DNA from: Vandiemenella viatica
Lineage: Eukaryota; Arthropoda; Insecta; Orthoptera; Morabidae
Direction of reading: 5' to 3'
Assembly: GCA_031002005.1 (NCBI GenBank)
Contig: CM061918.1
Coordinates: 38,506,947 to 38,570,946 of the forward strand
DNA: 64,000 nucleotides
In this document: piece after piece, positions 1-10,093 of the stretch
Position numbering within the stretch: position 1 is the stretch's first letter
Layout of the letters: every line of letters begins with the position of its first letter
The notes under the pieces: generated by a model
Database searches by the model: none
Told to the model about the DNA's origin: nothing
What the model saw: the letters and a program-made list of their open reading frames with translations, nothing else
Translations under genes and position numbers: made by a program

Positions 1-484
1 ATAGTCACTGAAGTAACAAATATTGTTTGTAATTCATTATTTTATTAAAACTGTTACTATGTTCTTAACGACAGAAGATATTTTTTCCTCTATTCTGAGA
101 TGATCTGATTGTATTTCCACCTAAATTTCTTTCTGAGATTTATCTGCCTCAAGCGCATTCTCGTTACTAAACTTGTGTGATAACATCTGTGGTGATACGT
201 TTTCTCGCAAGTAGTGCGCAACTAATCTCATAATTTTCACTTCGCAGAATGATTATTTACTAACTTTTCATTGAATCTTTAAATCGCCTGTTTTGCTCCT
301 TTCACCCGAATAATCTTCACTTTATTTTTTCATTATTCTGATCTGTATCTGCAGCTTCGTCCTATCATTCCTTGGTACAGTGCTTTCAATAGAACCATCT
401 CTCCTGCAACTGCAAAGTTCCACTATATGTGCCTACTTATTTCTACTACCACAAAATAACTGTTTAAACTAAATTTTCTATGCC
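1..484. other. unassigned AT-rich DNA
   Basis: I see no gene, RNA or clear repeat boundary here. The last 30 bases (AAATTTT...) resemble sequence beside the other two copies of the following GTTCACT repeat, so the true repeat edge may lie slightly upstream of 485. Confidence 0.5.
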
Positions 485-915
485 CTGTTCACTCCGAACT
501 GGCGGCTTAAGGTCATATTCCGCAGGCCCCGCTCCTTACTTCACCGCTCCCTCCCTTCGTACCTCTGCGAGCTGACCAATGTGGCCATGTAAAGGCGGCT
601 TTCCACGGCCCGTGTATTTGCCAGCCATCCCAGTCTACCTATGAACAGCGGGAGGTGGTAAGGAAGCTGCCTCTGCTGGCAGGGATGGCGCTCCTCTATC
701 CGTCACCCAGACGGTAAACATCAAACGCCCGGGTAGCTGAAACGACACTAGGCGACGTGGTGGGAAGGTGGCGAGGGCTAGCCTGAGGCGCGTGCTGATG
801 CGTACAATTCGGCCTACAAAACCACGGGCCGTGAGAAACCACCATAAGCAAGAGGTAGAGGTGAGGCAGCGGAAGAGCAGAGTGACCTTGAACCGCCTGT
901 GTTAACTAAACGACA
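485..915 (+). repeat. GTTCACT-type inverted-repeat element, split by a nested MITE
   Basis: A short element whose two ends carry GTTCACT, a 7-base spacer, then GGCGG and TCAAGGTCA in opposite orientation (right end mutated). Related copies lie at 3138-3346 and 18039-18217. The copy is interrupted at 593-844 by a different MITE; without it the element is about 180 bp. No target duplication is obvious, so the superfamily is not assigned. Confidence 0.6.
593..844 (+). mobile_element. nested MITE, TAA target duplication (AGGCGG type)
   Basis: 252-bp element with imperfect terminal inverted repeats: both ends share the 10-mer CACGGCCCGT. It is flanked by TAA at 590-592 and TAA at 845-847. A 3-bp TWA duplication is typical of PIF/Harbinger elements (family knowledge). 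Internal sequence (around 735-765, GACACTAGGCGACGTGGTGG) resembles the AGGCGC elements at 13817 and 43407, so it is probably a diverged member of that family. Confidence 0.65.
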
Positions 916-1664
916 TATGGTAGTCGCGGCTCCTCCAAACCTATTTGTTCATAATCCATTAAGCGAAGGTTGAAGCAAAAGTATTGTTTGCGAAAATGAA
1001 CGAAGTTTAATACCTCGGCGTAAAACATGAATGCTAAGCAAATTGATGAATGAGATTATTCGGGTGCCACTGCATTCTACCACCATTTAATATTTTTACA
1101 TATGAAATAGTGATTCTTAAGGAAAGATGTTTGACTTTAATATAATATAAATTGAAAAACCCAGGAATTTACAAACAAATAGGCCTATTAACATTTTTCT
1201 TTTAAAGAAATCAAAATTAATGAACTTTATTTCTTAATAAGATCAAATGACACTAACGTTGCAGAAGGTACATGGTTCAAATTACTCATTATATACAAAA
1301 AGGTAATAGCTATTCACATTGGTATAACTAAATGAAGGGTATGAAAAATCACACAGGTGTTTACGGGACATTTGAAAACTGAATTTTGGTTGAAACTAGG
1401 TTCCTTTACCATTCATAGACGGGACACGACGGCATTGGCGTGATACAATGTCCAATTGCCATTGCGTTACCTAGGTTCTGCAGTGATGCTGCGACAGGAG
1501 GAGTCTTAAACTACAGCGTCGCCCCCGCACCCTGTGTGAAGTCGTGCTGGACAGGCGCTGGCATCAGGCGCTGGCAGGCAAGAAGTCCCGGCCAACAGCT
1601 CCAAGTCGAAAGCAAAGATCGAATGCCTCTCTGGCTTAGGTCAGTCCGCTGCAAACCTCGCATT
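916..1664. other. unassigned intergenic DNA
   Basis: AT-rich to about 1420, then more GC-rich. An open frame at 1440-1679 has no recognisable motif. Nothing else is supported. Confidence 0.4.
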
Positions 1665-2322
1665 GGGGGCGTCCATTAATTACGTGAGATGTTTTTCCGG
1701 AATTGCGGACCCACCCCCCTTTTTCAGGTGAGATTTGGTCGGACCTACCCCCTTGAGATGATGTGAGATTTTGCCGGGAACCTCCCCCACTTTCCCAGCT
1801 AATCGACCTCTTAGTTTCTTGAGACCTTTCTTTTTTTAGGTCTGCAACTTCCACAGGCGATTACACCCCCCTTCCTCTCACCCCTAATGAGTGGTATCCG
1901 CATCGTTACCTGACCTTATACTCCCCTAAAATTGAAATCAACGTCATTTCCAGACCCCTTTTTTTTTAAAATGAAATCTTCACGGGTGTACCGCCGGATA
2001 GTGTTTTGAAAACACGATATTTTGACGACTAGCTCCGTCGTCTTCATCAGGTGTCGAGACATCTGCACAGGTCGGCTGATCGTCGGATACTGAGACAGCC
2101 CAGGTGCCGCACCTCCCTATATAGGCCAACGGCTCTCTCCGACGCCCGCGCCCGGCAGTGAGTGGGCGTGGCTACAGTTGCTCGTTTCGGGCCAAGAAAG
2201 TTAATATTGGCCGTTTGTGGCGGTTGCTAAACATGCGTCCTTTAAGAATTTCAAAACCTCACGTGAGATTTCCGTCGATCCCCCTCCCCCTATTTCACCT
2301 CACGTAATTAATTGACGCCCCC
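1665..2322 (+). mobile_element. GGGGGCGTCCAT MITE with nested Penelope-like fragment
   Basis: The left end (GGGGGCGTCCATTAATTACG) is mirrored by the right end (CGTAATTAATTGACGCCCCC). Inside are pyrimidine-rich blocks with repeated 'GTGAGAT' motifs. A shorter relative is at 24470-24763. A foreign segment is nested at about 1984-2240. The flanks (ATT left, TAA right) are compatible with a decayed TWA target duplication but do not prove it. Confidence 0.6.
1984..2240 (-). mobile_element. Penelope-like 3' fragment with CTGATGA/GAAAC hairpin (copy A)
   Basis: On the minus strand it contains CTGATGAA, then stem GACGAC, 7-nt loop, GTCGTC, then AAAAT where sister copies have GAAAC. Copies at 34154-34314 (plus) and 36655-36800 (minus) keep the fold with different stem bases. 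Similar motifs end Penelope-like retroelements, where hammerhead ribozymes are described (family knowledge). No coding sequence is present. Confidence 0.5.
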
Positions 2323-3137
2323 TAACCTCCTCTCGATCGACGTTGTCCAATCATTTCTTTATACAAACAAACTCGGGAGCCGAAAGGCTGAAATTAGTGT
2401 AATTTTCACCCTTGACTCTGTCTGATTCGCAATCAATTTTACTTCTCCACACTCAACATTTCCAAGCATCCTATTCGCTGCTGCTCCCACCATATTCCTA
2501 TGATACGTCACTGTAACCTTACAAACACCTGCAAAATAGCCGTCCCGTCGAGAAGCGACAGTAAATTTTATTTAAAGTCTCTATTTATGATACGTGTGAT
2601 TCAAAATTTCCCTGGGGCTTTCATGAGCTTGAGTGGTACCTGCGTTTCCCGTCTATTCCTGCGCGACTAATGAGTTTTGTTGCCTCGCACATCAGCACTG
2701 TAGCGGGACGACCCGGTGTGTTGCTGTGATCAACGCCCTGTCCTTGGTATTTCTGCTCATTTGAATAACACGCAGATACTCACGAGTTGTTCGCTAGGCG
2801 ATTTAATTGTTCTGATCACATGTGACACCACAAGGTCGAACAATAAACGTAACAGATATCGTAAAGTGAATTAACCTACAAGGGTATCGCCAGATATAGA
2901 AAACATCGATTTCATTGATTCTTATATATTCTAGAGAAGTACCCCCCCCCCCCCCCGCCGTTATAAGTTTTATGTGACTGGTCTTAGTTTTCAAGATATT
3001 GCGTCCCCCAGTTTTCATAGCAGCCTAGATACCCAGCAAAAGTAGTTACATTAGCGAAATGGGTGTAGCCAAGCGGACAACGTCCTCTTCAGCTATGCAG
3101 TGTAGTTGGAAGCCATTCTTTCCTGCTATTGTTACTA
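2323..3137. other. unassigned DNA with a C17 tract
   Basis: No gene recognised. A poly-C run lies at about 2942-2956. The minus-strand frame at 2803-3018 only reads through that run and is not credible as a gene. Confidence 0.4.
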
Positions 3138-3346
3138 CTGTGTTCAGTTAACAGAGGCGGCTCAAGGTCAGGCTGCTCTACCCCCACTCCGCTGCCCTTA
3201 CCCCTACATGCGGAGGGGAAATTTGTCCATCACTTACAAAGACACTGTGGTCAGAGTGGGAGTAGGATGGGAAGGGGAGAGTGAGGAGAGGAGCGGGGCC
3301 GGTGTAAAATAACCTTGAGCTGCCAGTTTAGAGTGAACAGGTTATA
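3138..3346 (-). repeat. GTTCACT-type inverted-repeat element (copy 2)
   Basis: Starts GTTCAGTTAACAGAGGCGG and ends with the inverse of GTTCACTC(n)GGCAG, enclosing a purine-rich centre. It is the uninterrupted relative of 485-915. Similarity continues a little past the right edge (AAATTTTAT on the minus strand), so the 'terminal' repeats may be subterminal in a larger element. Confidence 0.55.
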
Positions 3347-3369
3347 GTGGATAAAATTTTAATAAATAA

Positions 3370-3420
3370 CTAAAATGCCGCACGCGTTTCACTTCTTATC
3401 AAGGCATCATCAGCGACAAA
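3370..3420 (-). repeat. CTGATGATG...GAAACGCG motif, retroelement 3' relic
   Basis: The minus strand reads CTGATGATGCC, a CTT/AAG mini-stem, then GAAACGCGTGCGGC. The same pattern of conserved blocks is seen in the three Penelope-like fragments, but the stem and flanks differ, so this is a separate family or a decayed copy. No coding remnant is visible. Confidence 0.35.
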
Positions 3421-3649
3421 TTATCCCAAAAACTCAAGCTCGTACCTTGGTCTTCAGTGTGATAATTGGGAACCTTGCACGCTTGGTTACACAGCGTTCT
3501 GCTAACGGATCTAGTACTTATTGGGTATGGAAACTACTACGAAAAGTTTGAAACGTGGTATATCGGAAACTAAAGTCAATCACATAAAATTCCTTGACTC
3601 TGTAACTAAAGGGATTCTACACTACGAGAATCTTCGAAATCTGTGATTA

Positions 3650-4029
3650 GGGAGCGTGCATAAACTACGTGGCTCGGTCTAAGGGGGGGGGGGGGAGAGG
3701 GGTTGGCTGGAAGGCTACGCTGCGCTACGTGGGGGGAGGGAGAGGGTCCGAGCTAGACTACGTAGATTTCCATACATATTATTTTTCACAATTAAAATGA
3801 AGTAAATAACACACAACAGCATGTGAAATTCATTTCCTTCATTTAATTATCGCCGTATGAAATTTACAATATTCTGAGAATAGAAAACGATAAAAAAAAT
3901 CTCTTCTGGAATCAAAACGGAAAAAACTACGTACTGAGAGGAGAGAGGCAAAAGCCACATCGGGCTACGTGGGGGAAGGTGGGATTCACAGCACGCCAAA
4001 ATGGAGCTACGTGGTTTATGGACGTTCCG
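3650..4029 (-). mobile_element. GGGAGCG poly-C MITE, TTA target duplication (copy 1)
   Basis: 380-bp element with inverted ends GGGAGCGTGCATAAAC and (inverted) GTTTATGGACGTTCC. TTA at 3647-3649 is repeated at 4030-4032. The interior has G-rich blocks around ACGTAG motifs and an AT-rich core that matches all sister copies. No coding capacity. It is probably mobilised by a PIF/Harbinger-type transposase, judged from the TWA duplication. Confidence 0.75.
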
Positions 4030-4032
4030 TTA

Positions 4033-4420
4033 GCAACTGAACTGGACTGGGAGTCACTGGAAGTCAGGAGGATGGTTTATAAGAGAGTGCTGTGATTGTA
4101 TGAGGCATATGTTGGTGATGAGGCTTGCAAAGATATTGATCCAAGAATTAGGAGTGATGCAGATGATGAAGAGCACACGCTGGCACTCGATTCCATGAAA
4201 CTTTTCTTTTATGGGTCAGGGAAGTGGTCATTAATTCACCTCAAAAAATGCTGGAGAAAATTTAAATTTAAATTCGTAAATGGCAAACGTAGACGGCTGG
4301 ATGAATTTACACCCAAAGCATATAAGACAATAATAAAAATAATAATGCTGAAAAGGGGTGAATAGATGAATATGGAAATTGTCCCTTCTCCGTGCGTTCC
4401 ATCGCAATTCAATTCAAACT
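4033..4420 (+). pseudogene. LINE C-terminal fragment (CR1/Jockey-like)
   Basis: Translated parts (ELDWESLE, LYEAYVGDEACKDI, HTLALDS) match the C-terminus of the better LINE copy at 29212-30465. The DNA ends with the LINE's characteristic 3' signature (GAAATTG...CCATCGCAATTCAATT). An early stop and drift show it is dead. It abuts the MITE at 3650-4029, which may have landed inside this copy. Confidence 0.6.
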
Positions 4421-4456
4421 ATGGATGTAGCGAAGCTTCGCATCCTCATCCCCACT

Positions 4457-4712
4457 GAGCGTGATGGGTGAACGGTTAACGCTCTGGCCTCGTATTCGGG
4501 AGGACATGGGTTCGAATCACGGTCCGGGCTTCCAGATTTGATTTTTTCATGGTTTACCCAAAACACTCCAGGCGAATGCCGGGATGCTTCCTTTCAAAGG
4601 CCATGGCCGAATTCCTCCCCGTTCCTTGCTCCATGTCCTTTCCCCCCCTCTAATGACCTCGACGTCGACGAGCCGTAAAGCCGTAAGTAAAAGCAAGCAA
4701 ACAAGCAAAAAA
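4457..4712 (+). mobile_element. tRNA-derived SINE, family 1 (copy 1)
   Basis: The head has an RNA polymerase III-like B box (GGTTCGAATC) preceded by a tRNA-like GGTTAACGCTCTGGCCTCG. The body contains CCAGATTTG, ACTCCAGGCGAATGCCGGGA and GGCCATGGCCGAATTCC, then CCTCTAATGACCTCGACGTC and an A-rich tail. About a dozen relatives lie in the window. CGCATCC occurs at 4439-4445 and 4713-4719, a possible partial target duplication. Confidence 0.85.
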
Positions 4713-4719
4713 CGCATCC

Positions 4720-5199
4720 GCAATCATTGTGAAACCTTCATGTAGAATCCTACCTCCTCTTCCGAAATTTTTAACTCGGATGTATAACGGATGTTTTGTT
4801 TACGTTCCAATATCTTTCCTCTTTATACGAGATTCGGTTAATCGTCTATTAACAAACAACAACATGGTTGTTGTTTTTTTCTGACGATCTTGCAATAAAA
4901 GTAACAATGAACTGAACGGTAGTATTATCTACGCGATGAATTTACAAGTTTGAACTTGCGTGTAAAGTAAAACTGCGTATTCATGCTCCAACTTACAGGA
5001 CATCCATGGTAAATTACCGTAGGATGCGCTCATCCATACACACCATTAGAAGGGGTCCAACAAGATGTTCCAAGCAATTCTTTCCACTCGTACTTTCTCG
5101 CGGCATACCATGTGTCCTTATCCCACACTCGTAGAATGTTTCCTCCAATCAAATACAACGTCATAGCTTGTTGAACGGCAAGGACCCGTGTTGGTTTAA
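4720..5199. other. unassigned DNA
   Basis: No recognised coding or repeat signature between the SINE tail and the next LINE fragment. Confidence 0.4.
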
Positions 5200-5855
5200 T
5201 TTATTTAATTTAATTTAATTGCAATTGAGCACACGCTCCGGTGGCAATTTCCCTACACACCCAACTTCACCCTATCCTACACTCACCTACACTCGCCCTC
5301 TACAAATTTTAACTTTAAATTCTTTTAACGCTTTCGGTAGGTTATTCATCATTCCCGTTGGTAACTCATTCCAATCCCTGACACCCTTACCTAAAAAAGA
5401 AAATCTTCTCACCCCCTTGTGCCTGTAATCGAGTACCAGCTTGTGGTCATGGTCATCTTACCCCTTCCATGAACTACTTTTCATATTTACTGCAATATCA
5501 TTCCATGCCTAATCGCCAGTATACGCCCTATACACTCCCATTACCCTCCTCATTCTCCTCCTGTCTTGCAATGAATCCCATTCCAGCTCCATTATCATAT
5601 CTGTCACTGATTGTATTCTGCGATAATTTCCAAAAAACAAATCTAGCAGCCCTTCTTTGCACCTTCTCCAACTCCTGTATTTGATACTCAAAATGTGGGT
5701 CCCATACTACACTACCATATTCGAGCAATGGTCTTACCAAAGTTTTGTAACCCAATTCCTTTACTTCTCTCGTGCATCCCCTCATCACTCTCTCCAACAA
5801 GTGCAGGACTTTGAAACCTTTTCCTACCACCTGTCCAATGTGTTCCGCCCAGGTG
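5200..5855 (-). pseudogene. 5'-truncated LINE fragment (CR1/Jockey-like)
   Basis: Minus-strand translation gives GQVVGKGFKVLHLLERVM, LVRPLLEYGSVVWDP and, after a frameshift near 5640, LEWDSLQDRRR. These match the thumb/C-terminal part of the LINE at 29212-30465. The 3' end is the family signature plus a (TTTAA)n tail at 5200-5219. The reverse transcriptase core is missing. Confidence 0.8.
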
Positions 5856-6926
5856 GTTGTCTGGGAGTCCAACAACTTCAAACACATCCTACACGTAGTC
5901 CGGCAACATCTTTCACGGCCCAACAAGAGTCCTTTATTGGAAAATCGGATCATTGTAGGTCCCACAAATTAGACTGAGCGGTGGAAAAGGCACGGAGATG
6001 TGCGGGGGCGTGGCCTTGTGTTTGACGCTTTAATTAGTTGAGCCGCGAACTCCGCAAAGTTCAGATGACAAAGACTGTTGTGTTAACGCGTGCGTAGTTA
6101 TGTAAACAATTTAATTCACTCGTGAAATCCCACGTTTTTGTTGTTAAATAATTGAGACAAAAAATAAATCAATATTGCAGTATTATATGGAAATAGACTT
6201 TGATTATGCAAAATCCAAACCAGCTGTTGCGGTCATCATGTTTGTTTGAGGCAATATGGAACGCACATTCTCCTGCGTTTGTGAGTGCCTGATGCTACCT
6301 TATCTGTAACGTACCTTCATTACGGATACCGCGAAAATGGATTGTTCTGAACAAAGCTGACGGTAATATTGCTGTCCGTCAGCTGTCTGTTATTACGAGT
6401 GCTTCCAGATAACAGGTACTGATTACAATTCGACTCACTCTGTAATCCGTTCTTCGTGGAATAGAGCCTGATAACGGATCGGACAGAGGGAAGCCATCAC
6501 CGAGAAACGTGTGCCCTGTCATCGAAATCACCAGCAAGTACCGTGGCACAAAGACCCATGCTGTTCGTCGATGAATTCCTACTATATATACTAAAGAGTG
6601 GGTTGCCAACCATGCTTTATAATAAAGTATCACACTTTATTTTTGGTCGATGTACTTTATCATAATTACAAATTATGCAGAAATACTTTATTTCTGATGA
6701 AATATACATTTTATGGAACGGAGCGTGCTTATAACAAAACGAACCAAAACTCATATTCCCGATTTTTTTTTTTTTAGGAATATGAAGTTTACTTGAAAAG
6801 GCACGTGATAATTTATAAAATATTAAATTTAAAAATACATTGTTTACGCTTGTTTTTGATTATATTATTCCGATGAAAAATATATATTTATTTTATATAT
6901 ATTTGCAAATAAGTTTGCAACTCTAA
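5856..6926. other. unassigned AT-rich DNA
   Basis: Beyond the LINE truncation point the minus frame remains open to 5965, but I recognise no motif in it. 6600-6900 is very AT-rich. No gene or repeat end is supported. Confidence 0.4.
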
Positions 6927-7317
6927 GGGAGCGTGCATAAACCACGTAGCTCCATTTTGGCCTCCTGTGAACCCCCCCTCCCCCCACGTAGACCTACGTG
7001 GCTTTTGCCTCTATCCCCCCCCCCCTCCCCACGTAGCACGTAGCTTTTTCCCCTTTTGATTCCAGAAGACATTTTTTACTGTTTTCTCTTGTCAGACTAT
7101 TGTAAATTACATACGGAGATAATTAACTGATGGAAATAAATATTCACATGCTGTTGTGAGTTCCGTTCCTCATTTTAACGGTGAAAAATGTTATGAAAGG
7201 AAAGCTACGTGGCCTGGCTCGGAACCCCCCCCCCCCCTCTCCCCACGTAGCCCAGCGTAGCCTTCCAGCTAACCCCTCCCCCCCCTGGACCGAGCCACGT
7301 AGTTTGTGCACAGTCCC
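6927..7317 (+). mobile_element. GGGAGCG poly-C MITE, TAA target duplication (copy 2)
   Basis: 391-bp copy with ends GGGAGCGTGCATAAACCACG and the inverse of GGGACTGTGCACAAACTACG. TAA at 6924-6926 and 7318-7320. Four poly-C blocks surround CACGTAG motifs, and the AT-rich core contains ACATGCTGTTGTG as in the other copies. Confidence 0.8.
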
Positions 7318-7320
7318 TAA

Positions 7321-8055
7321 ATGAACAGTGTGTTTGGCTTTGGAGGAATGTTGTAGTGTAAACGGACTTTGGGGAAAAATATTTATTACAAAAATGGAAG
7401 CACTATAGTTTGGTTAGGAGAAGAATAGAAGGAGTTTATTTATTTATATGTAAAGCATGCCAAACATAGTGTGGTATTACGGTGTATCCACATAATGCAA
7501 CTGAAATTAGTTTTTCCTACTACTGATAAACAAAGATATTTTTCAGTGTAAGATCATTTATTAATTATAGATGATGAACTAATTCCAATTCATTTCATTG
7601 TAAGTTTGGAAGTAATATCATAATCGAGATTTCAATTTTACTGTTCCTCCGAAAATGCGTTTTATTACTCAATATTAAATTATTTGAACAATACAATAAA
7701 CAATGTTTGAATACTGAGAGTATTTCTATAATCTTTTGTTGAATGCTCAGCGTTTAAATGAGTAAGGCTGTTGAATGCGTGAAGTTAGGTTACGACATTA
7801 CATTCCCCCCCCCCCTCGAAGTTCATGGTAGGATTTTCCATGCGCTGAAAGTTTTTCCCCACATTTTCGTTCCTACAGATTTTCGTACCTACAGATTTTC
7901 GTTCCGACAATTTTCATTCCACGTCCTCTTTCAGTACTGACAATAACATCTCAGAGGAGACTCACTACTGTAACTATGTGTTGTTGGAATAAAGGTTTTC
8001 AACTGCAAGACACGTTGAAAGAAACATAGTAGTTCCCTGCGCTCTATTGGAGAAT
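7321..8055. other. unassigned AT-rich DNA
   Basis: No coding or repeat assignment. Contains repeated TTTTCGTTCC/ACAGATTTTCGT phrases at 7864-7905 that look like local slippage. Confidence 0.4.
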
Positions 8056-8262
8056 TTTTTTTTTTAACTAATGGCTTTACGCCTCATCGACGGCTAAGTT
8101 CATTAGAGGCGGGATGGGATTGGGGCCAAGGAACGGGAAGGAATTCGGCCATGGCATTTTTGAAAGAAGCATCGCGGCATTCGCCTGGAGTGATTTGGGT
8201 AAACCATGGAAAACCCAAATCTGGATGACCGGACGGGGATTCGAACCCGCGTCCTCCACAAT
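8056..8262 (-). mobile_element. tRNA-derived SINE, family 1, head-truncated (copy 2)
   Basis: Minus-strand copy. The poly-T at 8056-8066 is its A tail; the body motifs follow, then a B box seen as GGATTCGAACCCG. It loses the tRNA-like head at about 8262. Confidence 0.8.
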
Positions 8263-8389
8263 GCGAGGGGAGAAAAAAGGGGCGGATTTGGAGCCGCTAC
8301 TCTAGAGCCATGCTTTGGGAAATAGTATGTAGCTATACTGTATACAGCTAGATTTTTCGTGATCTGCAACTTTTAAAGTCGGATATTAA

Positions 8390-8804
8390 GGAGGAACATG
8401 CTGGGCGGGACGGGTGGGGGGTAGGAGGGGGGGGAAGCTTTGAGCATGAGAAGAATTTTCTGCTGGGATGAGGAAGGGGTTGCGTGGAAAGCTACGCTGA
8501 GCTAAGTAGGAGGGGGGGGGGGTTTCGAACCAGGCCACGTAGCTTTCCAATCATATTATTTTTCACAGATAAAATGAGGGTCAGGACACAACAGCATATG
8601 AATATTTATTTATATTTATTTCCTTCATTTAATTATCTCCGTGTGTAATTTACGATAGAGAAAACAGTATAAAATTGAATCAATAAGGAAAAAAGCTACG
8701 TGCAAACGCGTGGGGAGGGGAGGTGTAGAGGCAAATGCCACGTCAAGCTACCAAGGGGGTGGGGGAAAGGGGCTATGGAACTACGTAGTTTATGTGACGC
8801 TCCC
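8390..8804 (-). mobile_element. GGGAGCG poly-C MITE (copy 3)
   Basis: The right terminus (ACGCTCCC) is followed by TAA at 8805-8807. The left end is degenerate (GGAGGAACATG) after TAA at 8387-8389. G-rich blocks, CACGTAG motifs and the AT core identify the family. It has diverged more than copies 1 and 2. Confidence 0.65.
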
Positions 8805-8807
8805 TAA

Positions 8808-9043
8808 CACAAAGCATTAGGACGAAGCTTACACGGCTGTCACAGATGGCACCAGTCACTGACCTCCGTTAGACTAGACTGCCGTTAGTAAACTCACCTT
8901 TGAAAAACGGTTTAATTATACCGTAATTCAAGGATGAATTTACAACTTACAGCACCGGATGCAGAAAGTTATCTACAAAACTGAATGAGTCGGTTAAAGT
9001 GTCACTTTGTTGCAAGAGGCCTCAAGTTTGGCTCACGTAGTAC
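8808..9043. other. unassigned spacer
   Basis: Short spacer with no recognised feature between the MITE and the LINE 3' tail. Confidence 0.4.
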
Positions 9044-9457
9044 GGTTGTTGTTGTTGTTGTTATTCGGGTTTTAGGGCGCGTCGACGACGGGGTCATTAG
9101 CGCCCTAACAACAACCAGGCGTGACAACGTGGCAAAATTGCCGTCTCTGTGGCCGACTGTAAAGGGGTCGGCCACAGAGACAGCACAATAAAATACTAGC
9201 ATACTAATTAAAATACCGGCTGCGTGGCCGACTGTAAAGAGATCGGCCACGCAGACAGCAACGTAAAACATAAAACTGAAAATAGGCAATAAATTATAAA
9301 AACACATATATTAACTGGTTGGCTGTAAAAGGGCCAACCAGTTTGAAAAAAGCGTAAACTGGCTGGCTGTAAACAGGCCAGCCATATAAGCAGTGTTACA
9401 AGTAAAAACAGTACTTGGAATAGTGGCTGTAAATGGGCCACTAATCCAATCTAAAAC
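9044..9457 (-). repeat. LINE 3' UTR with five loop-conserved hairpins and (AAC)n tail
   Basis: Read on the minus strand, this follows the LINE stop codon at 9458-9460. It contains five stem-loops whose plus-strand loops start TGTAAA: stems 9421-9427/9437-9443 (7 bp), 9360-9367/9377-9384 (8 bp), 9313-9323/9333-9343 (11 bp), 9220-9231/9243-9254 (12 bp) and 9143-9157/9167-9181 (15 bp). A 9-bp stem (9072-9080/9100-9108) follows close to the (AAC)n tail at 9045-9062. Stem sequences differ while the pairing is perfect. Probably RNA structure used for recognition by the LINE protein (inference). Confidence 0.75.
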
Positions 9458-10093
9458 CTAGGCCGATCTGCCCAAAATTTTTGGGACAAGACCGGCCAAG
9501 CTGCAAAACTTTAAAACTTTAGCCACGTTGTCACGGCCATCGCTTAAAATAAGGGACAGATCGTTGCCTAAGCCAACGTCTGCCCTTAAATCTAAAAACA
9601 ATATACATTCGGTTAAAATGTGGCGTACCGTCAAAGATACGCCACAAGCATCACATTCCGGAGGGTCCTCTCGGCGGAGAAGGAAACTATGAGTAGAGGA
9701 CAGTGCCCTATACGGAGGCGAGTAAGGAGAACCTCATCCCTCCTCGCCCGCTGGAAAGGAGCTGCTCCACGGCTGAACGGTCCGGTTTGACCAGCCGGAG
9801 CTTATTATGCTCGACTTCCAGCCACTGCCTCTGCCAAATATCAGAGATAAATTTCTTCACCGCCGAGGCAAGGTCTGACTTTGGGACCGGTGCAAAGTCG
9901 ATTCGGACCTTGTCACAGGCTAACTTGGCAGCTTCATCTGCTGCCTCGTTCCCCCTGATTCCCACATGGCCCGGTACCCAGCAGAAATAAAACCTCCTTT
10001 CCACGCGTTTGGAGGGAAAGGAGGGCGTCCTGGATGTCCTGGACTAGACGGTCTGCTGGGTACATATTACCTATGGCCTGAATACAGCTCAGG
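9458..10093 (-). pseudogene. LINE ORF2 3' part: RNase H domain and C-terminal zinc-binding region
   Basis: Minus-strand reading from the gap edge gives AIGNMYPADRLVQDIQDAL, then (after a frameshift near 9990) FCWVPGHVGIRGNEAADEAA. This is the RNase H signature with a conserved His and Asp (HxGxxGNExAD). A second frameshift near 9705 leads to HSFLLRREDPPECDACG and LTVRHILTEC, the HxxC/CxxC-type C-terminal segment common in I/R1/Jockey-type LINEs. The frame ends at TAG 9458-9460. The upstream reverse transcriptase lies in, or beyond, the N gap. Two frameshifts mean it is not functional as assembled. Confidence 0.85.

Noticed and set aside
5853..5965. N-terminal extension of the LINE frame (MGPTMIRFSNKGLLLG...)
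   Set aside because: Homology to the LINE stops near 5855; the upstream residues are read-through of flanking DNA.
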